NCBI RefSeq assembly: GCF_009901565.1
Contig: NZ_WXEW01000005.1
Span: 434,001-498,000, forward strand
DNA length: 64,000 bases
Reading direction: 5' to 3'
DNA from: Herbidospora solisilvae
Lineage (GTDB): Bacteria; Actinomycetota; Actinomycetes; Streptosporangiales; Streptosporangiaceae
The translations under genes were made by a program, and so were the position numbers. Under the pieces are notes generated by a model, which ran no database searches, was not told the origin of the DNA, and saw only the letters and a program-made list of their open reading frames with translations. This document shows, one piece after another, positions 52,201 to 58,940 of the stretch (positions are counted from its first letter, which is position 1; every line of letters begins with the position of its first letter).

Positions 52201-55200
52201 CGGCACCGAGTACTTCATCAACGGCTCCGATCTGATCACTCGCGACGTCGAGTCGGGCCTGTTCTCCACGCCCACCAAGGTGGCGAGCCAATGGGGCACC
52301 AAGTCGCGGGTGCAGGCCGCCCTCACGCGGGACACCACGCTCTTCCTGATCTTCGACTCCACGTACGCGAAGTACTCCGACGTCGGTCAGCACAGCCCCG
52401 ACAAGGACTATCCGCGCGACCTCAAGGGCAACCCCGACCTGCTCCCCGGCGACCGCAAGATCAGGTCGGCGATCGACATGGCCGGCACCCCCTACTACTT
52501 CGGCGACGACACCTACACCACCGGCACCGACACCACGCCCCGGCCGACCCGGCCCCTCGGCCGTGTGTCGACCGGGCTCAACCTGGGCGCGTCGATCGAC
52601 GTCGCCTACGTCGACGGCGACCACCTCTACCTGGTCAGCGGCCTGGAGCTGTTCCGCTACACGATGACCGGCAACGACATCCCGGCGGTCGCCGACGCGG
52701 GCTACCCGAAGACCCTGCCGCAGAAGATCGACGCGACCTTCAAACGCGGCGACCAGCGCTACGTCTTCGCCGGAGCCGACTACACGGCGATCCCGGCCGA
52801 CAAGGAGCTCACCGCGATCAAGGACTTCGTCCCGATCGAGGGCAACTGGCGGTCGCTGCCGCCCGACTTCGTCGGCACCTACACCGGCGCCATGGACACC
52901 GACGCGGAGCTCATCCTGTTCCTCGGCGTCAACTTCGCCGTCAACCCGAAGGGCGGCGTGCTGGAGCGGCCCTACGAGTGGGCCTCGGTGCCGCACGAGA
53001 TCGTCCGGCTCACCTCCAGCACCGCGTTCGAACTGAACCGCCGCCTGCTGGTCGGCGGCGTCCCGGCGCTGCTCGCGCCGGAGACCCAAGAGATCGACGA
53101 ACTGCCCTCCTTCAGCACCTCCGACTCCGGCACCACCGTCATCAAGGTGCTCGACGACCTGGCGGGCGTGCCGGCCAGCAGCCACATCGACTTCCAGAGC
53201 GCCAACGGCCGCTACTACTGGGAGATCTTCTTCCACGCGCCGATGCTCATCGCCCAGGCGCTCAACGCGGCCCAGCGCTTCGAGGACGCCAAACGCTGGT
53301 ACGAGTACGTCTTCGACCCCACCGAGCCGGAGCGTTACTGGCGCTTCCTGCCGTTCCTCGCGATCGACCTGCGGGCGCTCGTCGAGGGTTGCCGGATCGA
53401 CCTGCGCAACCTGCCCGCGCAGGTGGGCGTGGACATGGCCCCGATCCTGGCCGACCTGGAGAGGCTGGCCCCGCTGTTCGACCACGCCCGCGCGTGCACC
53501 CCCGACGACCTGACCCTCCTCGACGGCCTGGCCGACCGGGTGCAGCCGTTCGCGACGCACGAGCGGCTCCGCGAGAAGGTCGGCATGATCGCCCGCCTGG
53601 ACCGCCAGTACGACCTCATGGGCGACCGGGGCGCGCTGCTGAAGGCCTACCTCGACGACCCGTTCGACCCGCACGCCATCGCCGCGCTGCGGCCCACCGC
53701 CTACCGGCGGGCGGTCGTGATGGCCTACGTCGACAACCTGCTCGACTGGGGCGACCTGCTGTTCCGGCAGTACACGATGGAGTCGGTCGACGAGGCGCGG
53801 ATGCTCTACATCCTCGCCTACGACCTGCTCGGCGACCGGCCGCAGGGCGTCGGGCGGCGGCGCCTGCCGGACGTGCGGTCCTACAAGCAGCTCGGTCAGG
53901 TCGAGGAGGACGACCCCTACGCCGAGCGGGTCACGGCGGGCGGCAGCCTGCTCGACGGCATGGGCGCCATCCACCGGGGCGTGGCCGACGGCTACTTCTT
54001 CATCCCCGGCAACGCCGTGCTCGGCGAGTACTGGGACCGCGTCGAAGACCGGCTGCGCAAGATCAGGGCCTCGCTCGACATCCTGGGCGTGAGCCGTCCG
54101 CTGCCGCTGTTCGAGCCGCCCGCCGACGTGATGGCGCTGGTCAGAGGGGCCGCCGCCGGGCTCACCCCCGACCAGGTCAGTGCCGGGCTGGCGGGGCCGG
54201 TGCCGCACTACCGGTTCGGCTTCCTGCACCGCAAGGCGCAGGACCTCGTCGACCGGCTGCGCGCCTTCGGCGGCGAACTGCTCAGCGTGCTCGAACGCCG
54301 CGACGCCGAGGAGCTGTCGATCCTGCAGAACCGGCAGGAGGCCGGCATCCGGCAGATGACCCGGGCCGTGCGCGAGGCGCAGGTCGAGGTGGCGACCGAG
54401 TACCTCGCCCAGATGGAGGCCTCCCGCGAGGCGGCCGAGGCGCGGCAGAAGTACTACGAGAAGCAGATCGCCGACGGGCTGACCTCGCTCCAGCGTTCGC
54501 AGCTCGACATCATGACGGCCGCCGCCGCCACCCACCTGACGGGCGCGGGCCTGAAGGTCGGCGCGGCCATCGCCTTCGCCGCCCCGCAGGTGCTGGCCGG
54601 TCCGTTCATCCTCGGCACGATGATCGGCGGCGAGCAGGTCGGCAAGGTCATGGAGACCGGCGCCGAGATCGCCGAGGCGCTCGGCGAGGGCCTCAGCGTG
54701 CTGGGTGAGCTCTACGGGGTGCGCGTCGAACAGGAACGCCAGGAAGACGAGTGGGCCTACCAGGTCATGCTCGCCAAGGCCGACCACCGCGAACTGGGCC
54801 ACCAGGTCGCCTCGGCGCGGGCCCAGCTCGCGCAGGCCCAGCGCGACCTGGAGATCATCGACCAGGAGATCGCCGACCTGGAGGCGGTCGCCACCTTCCT
54901 CACGGGCAAGTTCACCAACGCCGAGCTCTACCAGTGGCAGGCCGGCCGCCTGGCCCAGATGTACTTCGCCGGCTACGGCCTCGCCCACGACATCGCGAAG
55001 GCGGCCGAACGCGCCTACCAGTACGAACAGGGCGTCAGCGACTCGTTCATCCAGCCCGTCTACTGGGAGAGCCGACGCTCGGGTCTGCTCGCCGGGGAGG
55101 CGCTCGGCGTCGCCCTCGAACGGCTCGGCCACGCCTATGTCTCCAACGACGAGCGGGGCTTCGAGATCACCAAGCGGATCTCGCTGCTCCAGCTCGACCC

Positions 55201-56029
55201 GCTGGCCGTGCTCAACCTGAAGAACGACGGCCGCTGCGAGTTCGCCCTCACCGAGGCGCTGTTCGACCGCGACTTCCCCGGCCACTACAAGCGCCGCATC
55301 AAGACCGTCTCGGTCGTCTTCGACGGTCCCGAGGGCCCGCTGGAGGTGAACGCCGTGCTCACCCAGACCGGGCACAAGACGGTGCTCACCCCCGACCCGA
55401 AGGCCGTGCGCTACCTGCTCGACGGCAAGGGCGACGCGCCCGCCTCGATCCGCTCCGACTGGCGGCCGAGCCAGCAGATCGCCCTGTCGGACACCGAGCA
55501 GCACCGCGACAACAACGGCCTGTTCGAGCTCCGTTTCGACGACGAGCGCTACCTCCCCTTCGAGGGCACCGGCGCGGTCTCGACGTGGAAGATGGAGGCC
55601 ACCGGCCGCCGCCCGTGGGACCTGTTCGACGTGACGCTCCTGGTCAAGTACACCGCCGAACAGGGCGGCGACGTCTTCGCCAACGCGGTCAGGGGCATGC
55701 GCAAGCCGTACGCCGCGGCCCGCTACGTCGACGTCGCCGGGGAGTTCGCGAGCGAGTGGGAGGAGTTCACCGGCGGAGGTGACCTGGTGCTGCCGCTGAC
55801 GCCGGAGATGTTCCCCGACATCGTCGGCGTCCAGCTCACCGGCCTGTACGCCCGCTACGAACTGGCCGACTGGGGTTCGGCCCGGCTCCTGCACGGCGGC
55901 CAGGTCGTCAACGACGGGACCATGCTCCGCATCCCCGGCCTGCGGGCCGAGGAGCTGACCTTCACCGCCGACGGCGACCGCGAGGCCCTGGTCAACGTGG
56001 GGCTCATCCTGACGTACCGCGCGATCTGA
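43214..56029 (+). CDS. Giant TcA-like toxin subunit with hemopexin-like repeat blocks
   Basis: A 4271-residue protein; ordinary TcA subunits have about 2500. Residues 1-1050 are helical and start with the VRP1/TcA motif VYSPAAYLTDLLTFL. About 1060-2350 are roughly two dozen hemopexin-like units (for example DAAFVGLDGKTYLFSGDRYI, then RYS). TcA shell markers follow: NYRIWEANRKVFLYPENYI near 2545 and FHAPMLIAQALNAAQRFEDA near 3345. A second block of about seven hemopexin-like units lies at 2890-3260. A hydrophobic channel-like stretch (AAIAFAAPQVLAGPFILGTM) is near 3780, a coiled coil near 3860, and a TcB-binding-like C-terminus (ERYLPFEGTGAVSTWKMEA) ends it. In Tc toxins the A subunit forms the pentameric pore. 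No TcB/TcC gene is nearby. ATG 43214 was chosen; GTG 43232 has a better ribosome site. Confidence 0.88.
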   Translation: MEGISRVRSDASIPSYERLFGELDLRTGDEARSVYSPAAYLTDLLTFLQETFHGDSDVGSLLRRRPGIGEIPLDEENTTTTVPYLDIVNEVLEALVGDDPYEKLADRDFKHPLALPFSLDAARFTTYLRHLGVDPVEFYRLFAATVDRDRVTRDYLGLTEADVHVITTPRTDAAGLAAAYGLDGEPISVLHDVERFLEATSLTGAELTELLYGDPDLERSLSGTFVHQGAVVEVGEDGRTLALRDGGAVPDMWLDRAHRFIRLAKKTGLSFTDLDRVVGAFTSVLEAETLRAVAAAAHLHRTHDVPFDLVETLTTRTLPAEVGDLPRPAGDILAPQNRTFRRELARSIDMAESELVETVRRFRDRYAGPLEESPFDREISRASVVVLHRVARLTGHLGLSVAELFAVLTALENDPAIERHSTFPVLPVLRPASADVHRMLERDDDPVSSLWLAQTLVEVVAWMRSWGFAGEDLTGILGEPATPESEAEQAEVVASIADQFAAVALTPEALGSDRFDERAGRVIHEALATYRDGVVSPHDPRLLRLDPAAVATAAYHAVDRLGVLAAGDFEGLGLADRLTSKIFANLVTRGILRPDGLLATEDLPDRLTLAGDFAAHRDELFTVIAGLESAFYPSDLASALPQLTEAERTELYDNLVHNGHLGDEGDLTDPEFFADPANVTEFRVNAPLDDVAPAVLALLKARVSAYREARIALDPAAFAELRLTAEQLDSLAQSLRFNGFVDADLCFTDKAALAGLDVADFGIALEFYPLRRVVLDAIKAQLAAAKAEMHLVTPEDFAALADEAMAARVVHRLEGPITRDGRIHEELRGELDDAEGTIDLGEGFTDGDGELVFERVAALTRAQAPYRIDLDALTELGFDDDERPRLVEMLVEAGHLTPSLAVPEARLGYFRQVTSALDFTLPGVDDYAKDVFFVLHATAKEQLAAIVEIAATLGDLADRQHRTLLNVLQDVFGVSSQVVEAIGAAVAPGALDVLVAPAVAGPAGGSAGPDFRRVYRRLRRFARLAAKLGLDVDEVTVAFRDQDLAGKFPEPLALPRGVDRFDALLTGHDGLILLFRGGSYWTYSAGHELTDQRPKPLTELSPRFSGMTAIDAAFTRDGADWLIGRGDDGRSHAFTRAKGEKRWAPKAQTWGAVRNGFTAPKKIDGAYVDAEGRTHLFTGDQYLRYSADGPFTVADEGFPRSIAEWWQGDTPLPERFRDAVDAVFHGHDGRTHVFSGDRTFDGRQEQPITERWGLIRNTFDGATHVDAAYADAQGYLLFAGNQVIRYTDNPENDEVRVADGYPQRIETWWPGLPVRFESAVEAAFAVGDTVHLFKDGQTVSLPGGQTRATADVWGVPNEALPGGRVDAAFVGLDGKTYLFSGDRYIRYSSADYSVVDPGYPRAIEGDWGGLDRVDAAFVMDGSAHLFGPVGLILDLPADYEAELADGNCSPALRRRLQAHGVTVGATAPVTGASPQWQVVAEGNIRLTIRRVGDRIKVYGDDTPFYVRYSTRDYTRPDEGYPKPLAENWLNLPDSFGSIDAVFTGRDNETCLFSGGHFAVFDNRHRWWSEPRPLGDRWDSIPFETVDAAFVGKDGKTYVFSGPEYVRYSTADYTEIDDRYPATTANFWGNVVNTIQRTGRVDATLVVDVTEKADGIESTHTYTYLFSGAQYVRYRDHDYGHIEFGYPKALSSLRSEPRLQALTADLDGVDAAFADGRTVYLFRGDRWHAVSDSLTRSYPIPGITAAYVDHGSVMVQTSAGWRRQHALEGPAFSAETRPLALRAVPADYRTGLDAVLTGADGNVYLFKGPMCFNTAIGKDYPLDEEWGRPRNTIYQDNAVDAAFVGRDGRTYLFSGDQFVVYGDSPDVIDGEPRLIADHWGGLTGVALAYYRDGKTYVFERPDASGMMRHLVYSGDEGAYTTPDPGYPALTDETFWKAPDGFPMPDAVIFEGDTMVLLAGERCVQFSEATGLWSYPRPIERVWRGFSVATGDRLRSAFTGADGATYFFFTETYTRYADRAFSAPEEIRSRWGRSVNPFGSRVDAAVVFGGHTYVFGGAQYVRYTGDGYRYTDPGYPKPISVELRREAAFAGLPEAFEDAVLGGPVTAAVAHGRTAHLVVGDTVFAVSTALTATYPLGLLGRVRNTVADRGKVDAALVRDRHTYLFSGDQYVRYTGGDYLYIDEGFPRTIAGDWDLPADFQDGVDAAFLREGVVHFFKGGEFVAGTVLGDVAATFGKIRNDFADGSVVDAAFVSARGELYVFRGAQYVRYSTAELKHADEGFPRTIRDDFGDLPRTFEEGVTGAFTLGEATYLVKHDEYVRYSGRLDVVDRTFPQLFRHRWSDAADYRLSDVHTITEFADLARRHSGLAELLAKGAAEPYEKLAEIFPWDVEELRWAKRNAGLITEFPAEDERFEIEFLLKLVRLFAVAAKTGAGPSKLHGATADTLEALLPEAVVPLAHDDLNVLKRDALVPAVLHLHPELATAAEIYEHALIDVAMGKEGVTSRIREAIAATQLYLHRYLLDLEELSSEEDVKPRLRTWWTWLKNYRIWEANRKVFLYPENYIRPELRDTKTPAFKELEDDLLQGEITAESVQRAYKRYLDEYTEVSRLAIAGAYVYRADDDAEGTRQLVLFGRTRTEPRRWYFREAEFRDGERLSASWEPWSRVDVQIEAEQVHPVHAFGRVFVFWTIVESVAPEDTGKTVITTTTKGDEQNVSAPPPKKRVRVCYSFQNLNREWVAPQTLPAGALHDGVIVVDELTVRASSTVPGKGTHDSIVVSAAYRAAGVGFTTSHALTPELYALPIEAPAALPRPIELGKVFAEAVGGLIPFNMPAESTDGAWFSVDHKGGSFLVRPITADPGEDAQVLPLKENTHRLPGQGGDRTGAAQWTKIDAGFQRGDSRYYFNGPDFVVIKPSGPIRTTTEKIADRWGDVGDSELSRTGRVDAVLVRDGHYFIFTGAEYYRFTGLNRMDLGYPKLIRDNPDGLPKWNSINVAFTMGGTEYFINGSDLITRDVESGLFSTPTKVASQWGTKSRVQAALTRDTTLFLIFDSTYAKYSDVGQHSPDKDYPRDLKGNPDLLPGDRKIRSAIDMAGTPYYFGDDTYTTGTDTTPRPTRPLGRVSTGLNLGASIDVAYVDGDHLYLVSGLELFRYTMTGNDIPAVADAGYPKTLPQKIDATFKRGDQRYVFAGADYTAIPADKELTAIKDFVPIEGNWRSLPPDFVGTYTGAMDTDAELILFLGVNFAVNPKGGVLERPYEWASVPHEIVRLTSSTAFELNRRLLVGGVPALLAPETQEIDELPSFSTSDSGTTVIKVLDDLAGVPASSHIDFQSANGRYYWEIFFHAPMLIAQALNAAQRFEDAKRWYEYVFDPTEPERYWRFLPFLAIDLRALVEGCRIDLRNLPAQVGVDMAPILADLERLAPLFDHARACTPDDLTLLDGLADRVQPFATHERLREKVGMIARLDRQYDLMGDRGALLKAYLDDPFDPHAIAALRPTAYRRAVVMAYVDNLLDWGDLLFRQYTMESVDEARMLYILAYDLLGDRPQGVGRRRLPDVRSYKQLGQVEEDDPYAERVTAGGSLLDGMGAIHRGVADGYFFIPGNAVLGEYWDRVEDRLRKIRASLDILGVSRPLPLFEPPADVMALVRGAAAGLTPDQVSAGLAGPVPHYRFGFLHRKAQDLVDRLRAFGGELLSVLERRDAEELSILQNRQEAGIRQMTRAVREAQVEVATEYLAQMEASREAAEARQKYYEKQIADGLTSLQRSQLDIMTAAAATHLTGAGLKVGAAIAFAAPQVLAGPFILGTMIGGEQVGKVMETGAEIAEALGEGLSVLGELYGVRVEQERQEDEWAYQVMLAKADHRELGHQVASARAQLAQAQRDLEIIDQEIADLEAVATFLTGKFTNAELYQWQAGRLAQMYFAGYGLAHDIAKAAERAYQYEQGVSDSFIQPVYWESRRSGLLAGEALGVALERLGHAYVSNDERGFEITKRISLLQLDPLAVLNLKNDGRCEFALTEALFDRDFPGHYKRRIKTVSVVFDGPEGPLEVNAVLTQTGHKTVLTPDPKAVRYLLDGKGDAPASIRSDWRPSQQIALSDTEQHRDNNGLFELRFDDERYLPFEGTGAVSTWKMEATGRRPWDLFDVTLLVKYTAEQGGDVFANAVRGMRKPYAAARYVDVAGEFASEWEEFTGGGDLVLPLTPEMFPDIVGVQLTGLYARYELADWGSARLLHGGQVVNDGTMLRIPGLRAEELTFTADGDREALVNVGLILTYRAI

Positions 56030-56041
56030 TCGAGGCCGGAC

Positions 56042-57706
56042 GTGAAGAAGAGGACGAACAAGAGGCAGAAGACGAGCTCGGCCCAGGATGTCCAGCCGAG
56101 CTCGTCGTTGCCGTCGGCATCCCAACCGCCGCAGCGGAAGTCCACCGCCACCAAGACCACACCCGCCCGCCTCTCCACCGGGACGGGCACGAAGGCGACT
56201 CCGCCCACGAAGCCGACCGCAGGTACGAAACGGAAGGAGTCCGACACCAGAAAGACGTCGTCCGAGGGCGCCCGCAAGAAACAGGCGACCGAAACCACCA
56301 GGGTCGCGCGTCCGGACCCGGTCATGGAAGACCTGACCTTCACTTATCCCGGCCTGAGCACGGTCAAGAAGGGTGGCGAAGGCGCCTTCATCGATGCGCG
56401 GCTCAAGCTGCTGAGTGGCAGCGATACCGACGACGGCACCGCCTTCGTGGCCGCACACGGCAAGGACGATCCCGGTGCCGTCGAATGGCTCATGCGCGCG
56501 GTGTGCGTCTTCTCGGAGAACGCCGAGGTCATGATCGAAGCGGGTATGACGTTCGGCCCGGTCATCCCCCGCCTCCTCAAGCAGGCCACGCATCCGGGCC
56601 GGAAGCCCTTCGACGCTCTGAGCAGGGACCTCGAGAAGCAGGCGCTCCAGGTCAGCGGATGGACCAAGGGGATCCTCCTCTGGAATCTGAAGCCCCCGTC
56701 GCCGGAATCACTGGAGAAGCTGCAGAGCATCTACTACTCGAAATCTCGTGCCACGACCACGACCACGACCATGGCTCTCGACGTGCCCCAGATCGGCCCT
56801 CTCGACAAGGCAGTGCTCCGCACGCAGTTGTGGACCAGCCTCGAAGAACTCCTCGACAACCACAACAAGGGCTGGGCGCAGACCGAAGAACGCTCCATCC
56901 GGGAGATCAGGCTGGTCGCGAACGTCATCCAGGACGTTGTGGAACTCGCCTTCGGCAAGTTCGTCCTGGCGAGACCCGACAGCCCCTACCACTCCGGGTT
57001 CAAATACTCCGACAAGATCGTCAGCACCACGAGCCGAGACGTGAGCCCGAAGGCGCTGAAGAACTTCCTGAAGAACCGTTCGGACGTCGTCGGCAACGAC
57101 AAGAACTCGGCCGTGTACGAAAAGGCGAACTATGACCCCGGACGCCGCGAAGACGTCGAGGCCCGGGACGCGATCTTGGACGAAATGGTCAAATCCAGTG
57201 CGTTACGGAAGAAGGTGGTCAGGGCGGTCCAGACGAACGGGGCGCACAGTCCCGGCACGGGCACCATCTACGTCCAGCCCTTCATCTCGACGCAGGGCAA
57301 GAAAACCGACGAGCTCTGGCAGCAGTCCCGCACCATGATGCACGAGTTCCTGCACTTCCTCACGCACCCGCAGTTCAGGAAGGTGGCGGGGAGCATCGAC
57401 CAGCGGCAGGTCATGATCGAGGGCGTCACCGACCTGCTCACCGCCCTGATGTTCCGCAGGTTCGTCGACATCGTGCGCCAGGCTCCGGCCCTCACCCGAA
57501 TAGTCCTGGGCGGCCTGCCCTTCGCGGCGCCGCCCGAGCGTCTGTTCCAGGTGGGCTACCGCAGTGCGGGAACCAAAGCGGGGCAGATCTTCGACGAGGT
57601 CGGGTTCGAGAACATCGAGGCGGCCTACTTCCTCGGGGCCACGACGTACATCGGCGTGGAAAAGAAGAAGAAGGAGAAGAAGACCGAGGAGATGGAGGTC
57701 CTGTGA
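56042..57706 (+). CDS. HExxH metallopeptidase-like protein with basic disordered tail (family member A)
   Basis: A 554-residue protein starting 12 bases after the TcA-like gene, with GAGG six bases before its GTG. Residues 1-95 are low complexity and rich in Lys, Arg, Thr, Ser and Pro (MKKRTNKRQKTSSAQDV). The rest shares a core with three neighbours: WLMRAVCVFSENAE, VSGWTKGILLW, SPYHSGFKYSDK, then the zinc motif MMHEFLHFLTHP (His434, Glu435, His438) and a likely third ligand Glu460 in IEGVTDLLTALMF, ending EAAYFLGATTYIGVE. This is a gluzincin-type arrangement. No signal peptide. A cargo or effector of the TcA-like protein is suggested by position and the basic tail only. GTGA overlap with the next gene. 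Family not recognised. Confidence 0.82.
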   Translation: MKKRTNKRQKTSSAQDVQPSSSLPSASQPPQRKSTATKTTPARLSTGTGTKATPPTKPTAGTKRKESDTRKTSSEGARKKQATETTRVARPDPVMEDLTFTYPGLSTVKKGGEGAFIDARLKLLSGSDTDDGTAFVAAHGKDDPGAVEWLMRAVCVFSENAEVMIEAGMTFGPVIPRLLKQATHPGRKPFDALSRDLEKQALQVSGWTKGILLWNLKPPSPESLEKLQSIYYSKSRATTTTTTMALDVPQIGPLDKAVLRTQLWTSLEELLDNHNKGWAQTEERSIREIRLVANVIQDVVELAFGKFVLARPDSPYHSGFKYSDKIVSTTSRDVSPKALKNFLKNRSDVVGNDKNSAVYEKANYDPGRREDVEARDAILDEMVKSSALRKKVVRAVQTNGAHSPGTGTIYVQPFISTQGKKTDELWQQSRTMMHEFLHFLTHPQFRKVAGSIDQRQVMIEGVTDLLTALMFRRFVDIVRQAPALTRIVLGGLPFAAPPERLFQVGYRSAGTKAGQIFDEVGFENIEAAYFLGATTYIGVEKKKKEKKTEEMEVL

Positions 57707-58923
57707 GCCTCAGGAAGACCAAACGCGACGCGCTCGCGGAGGGCCCCACGCTCGACGACCGGCTCGCCGCCGAGGACGTCGAGCAGCTGTTCCGCGACCT
57801 GGAGTCGCAGGTACGCGGGGACGACACCGGCTACCCGTCCCGCTGGGGCGACGTGGCGGACGCCGACCCGGCCGAACGGCGATGGGTCGTGCACGGTCTC
57901 GACCTGCTGGCCCGCAACGCCGACGGCGCCGGTCCCGGTTTCTCCGGACCCCGGGCGGCCTCCCTGATCGTCGACCGGGCCCGATGGCGGCGCTTCGAAC
58001 CGGGCGCGCCGCGCTTCGAGGAGGAGGTCATGTCGGTCAGCGGCTGGCTGGAGGCGGCCCTCACGTCCTCCCTCGCCCTGCCCGGCGCCGCCGCGCTGAC
58101 CCGGCTGGCGGAGATCCACGGCCGCGCCCCGTCCGGTGGGGTGTTCGACGCGGCGGCGCTGACCACATCGGTGCTGCCGGGGCTGAAGGCCGAACTCGCC
58201 GGGGAGTCGCTCTGGTGGGAGGCCTCGTCCGAACCGGAGGACCTGTCGTGGATGGAGTCGGTCGCCGCGTCCATCCAGCGGTTCGTCCGTGATCAGGGGC
58301 CGTCGTTCCCCACGGCCAACGTCGCGGGCCCGCTGTACGACGGCTTCGACTACGCCGCGAGCGTCATCGACGCCCGCGCGGCCGACGACGACGAGGACGC
58401 CCGGCTGGCCTTCCTGCGGCGGCGCGCCCACCTGACCGGCGCCCTCTATTCGGCCGGATACGACCACGCCCGGCCCGATCACCGGGAAAGCCTCGACGAC
58501 CTGCTCGACGGATGGCTCGCCGACGACCCTGAACTCGACGACCTGGCCGGCCTCCTGCTCGGGAACTCGCCGTCCCACGAGGCGGGGGAGCGCACCTACG
58601 TCCACCTGCCGGCCCACGTGCCCACCGGGGCGTGGGGGCCGAGGGAGTCGTGGCGGCCCCACCTCCACGCGCTGATGGTGCACGAGTTCGTCCACGTCCT
58701 GGCCCACCCCGACTTCACCGAGGCGACAGAGGCCGCCGCCCGCGGCCCGCTCCTGGCGGAGGGGATCGCCGACCTGCTCACCGCCGACCTCCTCGACGCC
58801 CTGACGCCCGGTCAGGTGTGGACCATCCACGGGTCGGCAGCGGAGATCCGCGACCTGGCCGGGGCCGACCAGGTGAAAGCGGCCTACTACCTCGGCCGCG
58901 TCGACTTCATCGGTCTCGACTAG
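57703..58923 (+). CDS. HExxH metallopeptidase-like protein (family member B)
   Basis: A 406-residue paralogue of the preceding protein, with a short basic start (MSLRKTKRD) instead of a long tail. Shared blocks are WVVHGLDLLARNADG, SVSGWLEAAL, GPLYDGFDYAAS, LMVHEFVHVLAHPDF (His327, Glu328, His331), LLAEGIADLLTADLL (Glu353) and KAAYYLGRVDFIGLD. The first His to Glu distance is 26 residues, the same as in members A and D. Intact active-site residues suggest a working zinc hydrolase; substrate unknown. GTG start overlaps the upstream stop. No signal peptide or membrane segment. Confidence 0.82.
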   Translation: MSLRKTKRDALAEGPTLDDRLAAEDVEQLFRDLESQVRGDDTGYPSRWGDVADADPAERRWVVHGLDLLARNADGAGPGFSGPRAASLIVDRARWRRFEPGAPRFEEEVMSVSGWLEAALTSSLALPGAAALTRLAEIHGRAPSGGVFDAAALTTSVLPGLKAELAGESLWWEASSEPEDLSWMESVAASIQRFVRDQGPSFPTANVAGPLYDGFDYAASVIDARAADDDEDARLAFLRRRAHLTGALYSAGYDHARPDHRESLDDLLDGWLADDPELDDLAGLLLGNSPSHEAGERTYVHLPAHVPTGAWGPRESWRPHLHALMVHEFVHVLAHPDFTEATEAAARGPLLAEGIADLLTADLLDALTPGQVWTIHGSAAEIRDLAGADQVKAAYYLGRVDFIGLD

Positions 58924-58940
58924 GAGAGAGCTGGACCTGC

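Noticed and set aside
51578-56593. A 1671-codon open frame on the minus strand
   Set aside because: Same reason: it is antisense to the TcA-like gene and member A, has low-complexity composition and no recognisable domain.
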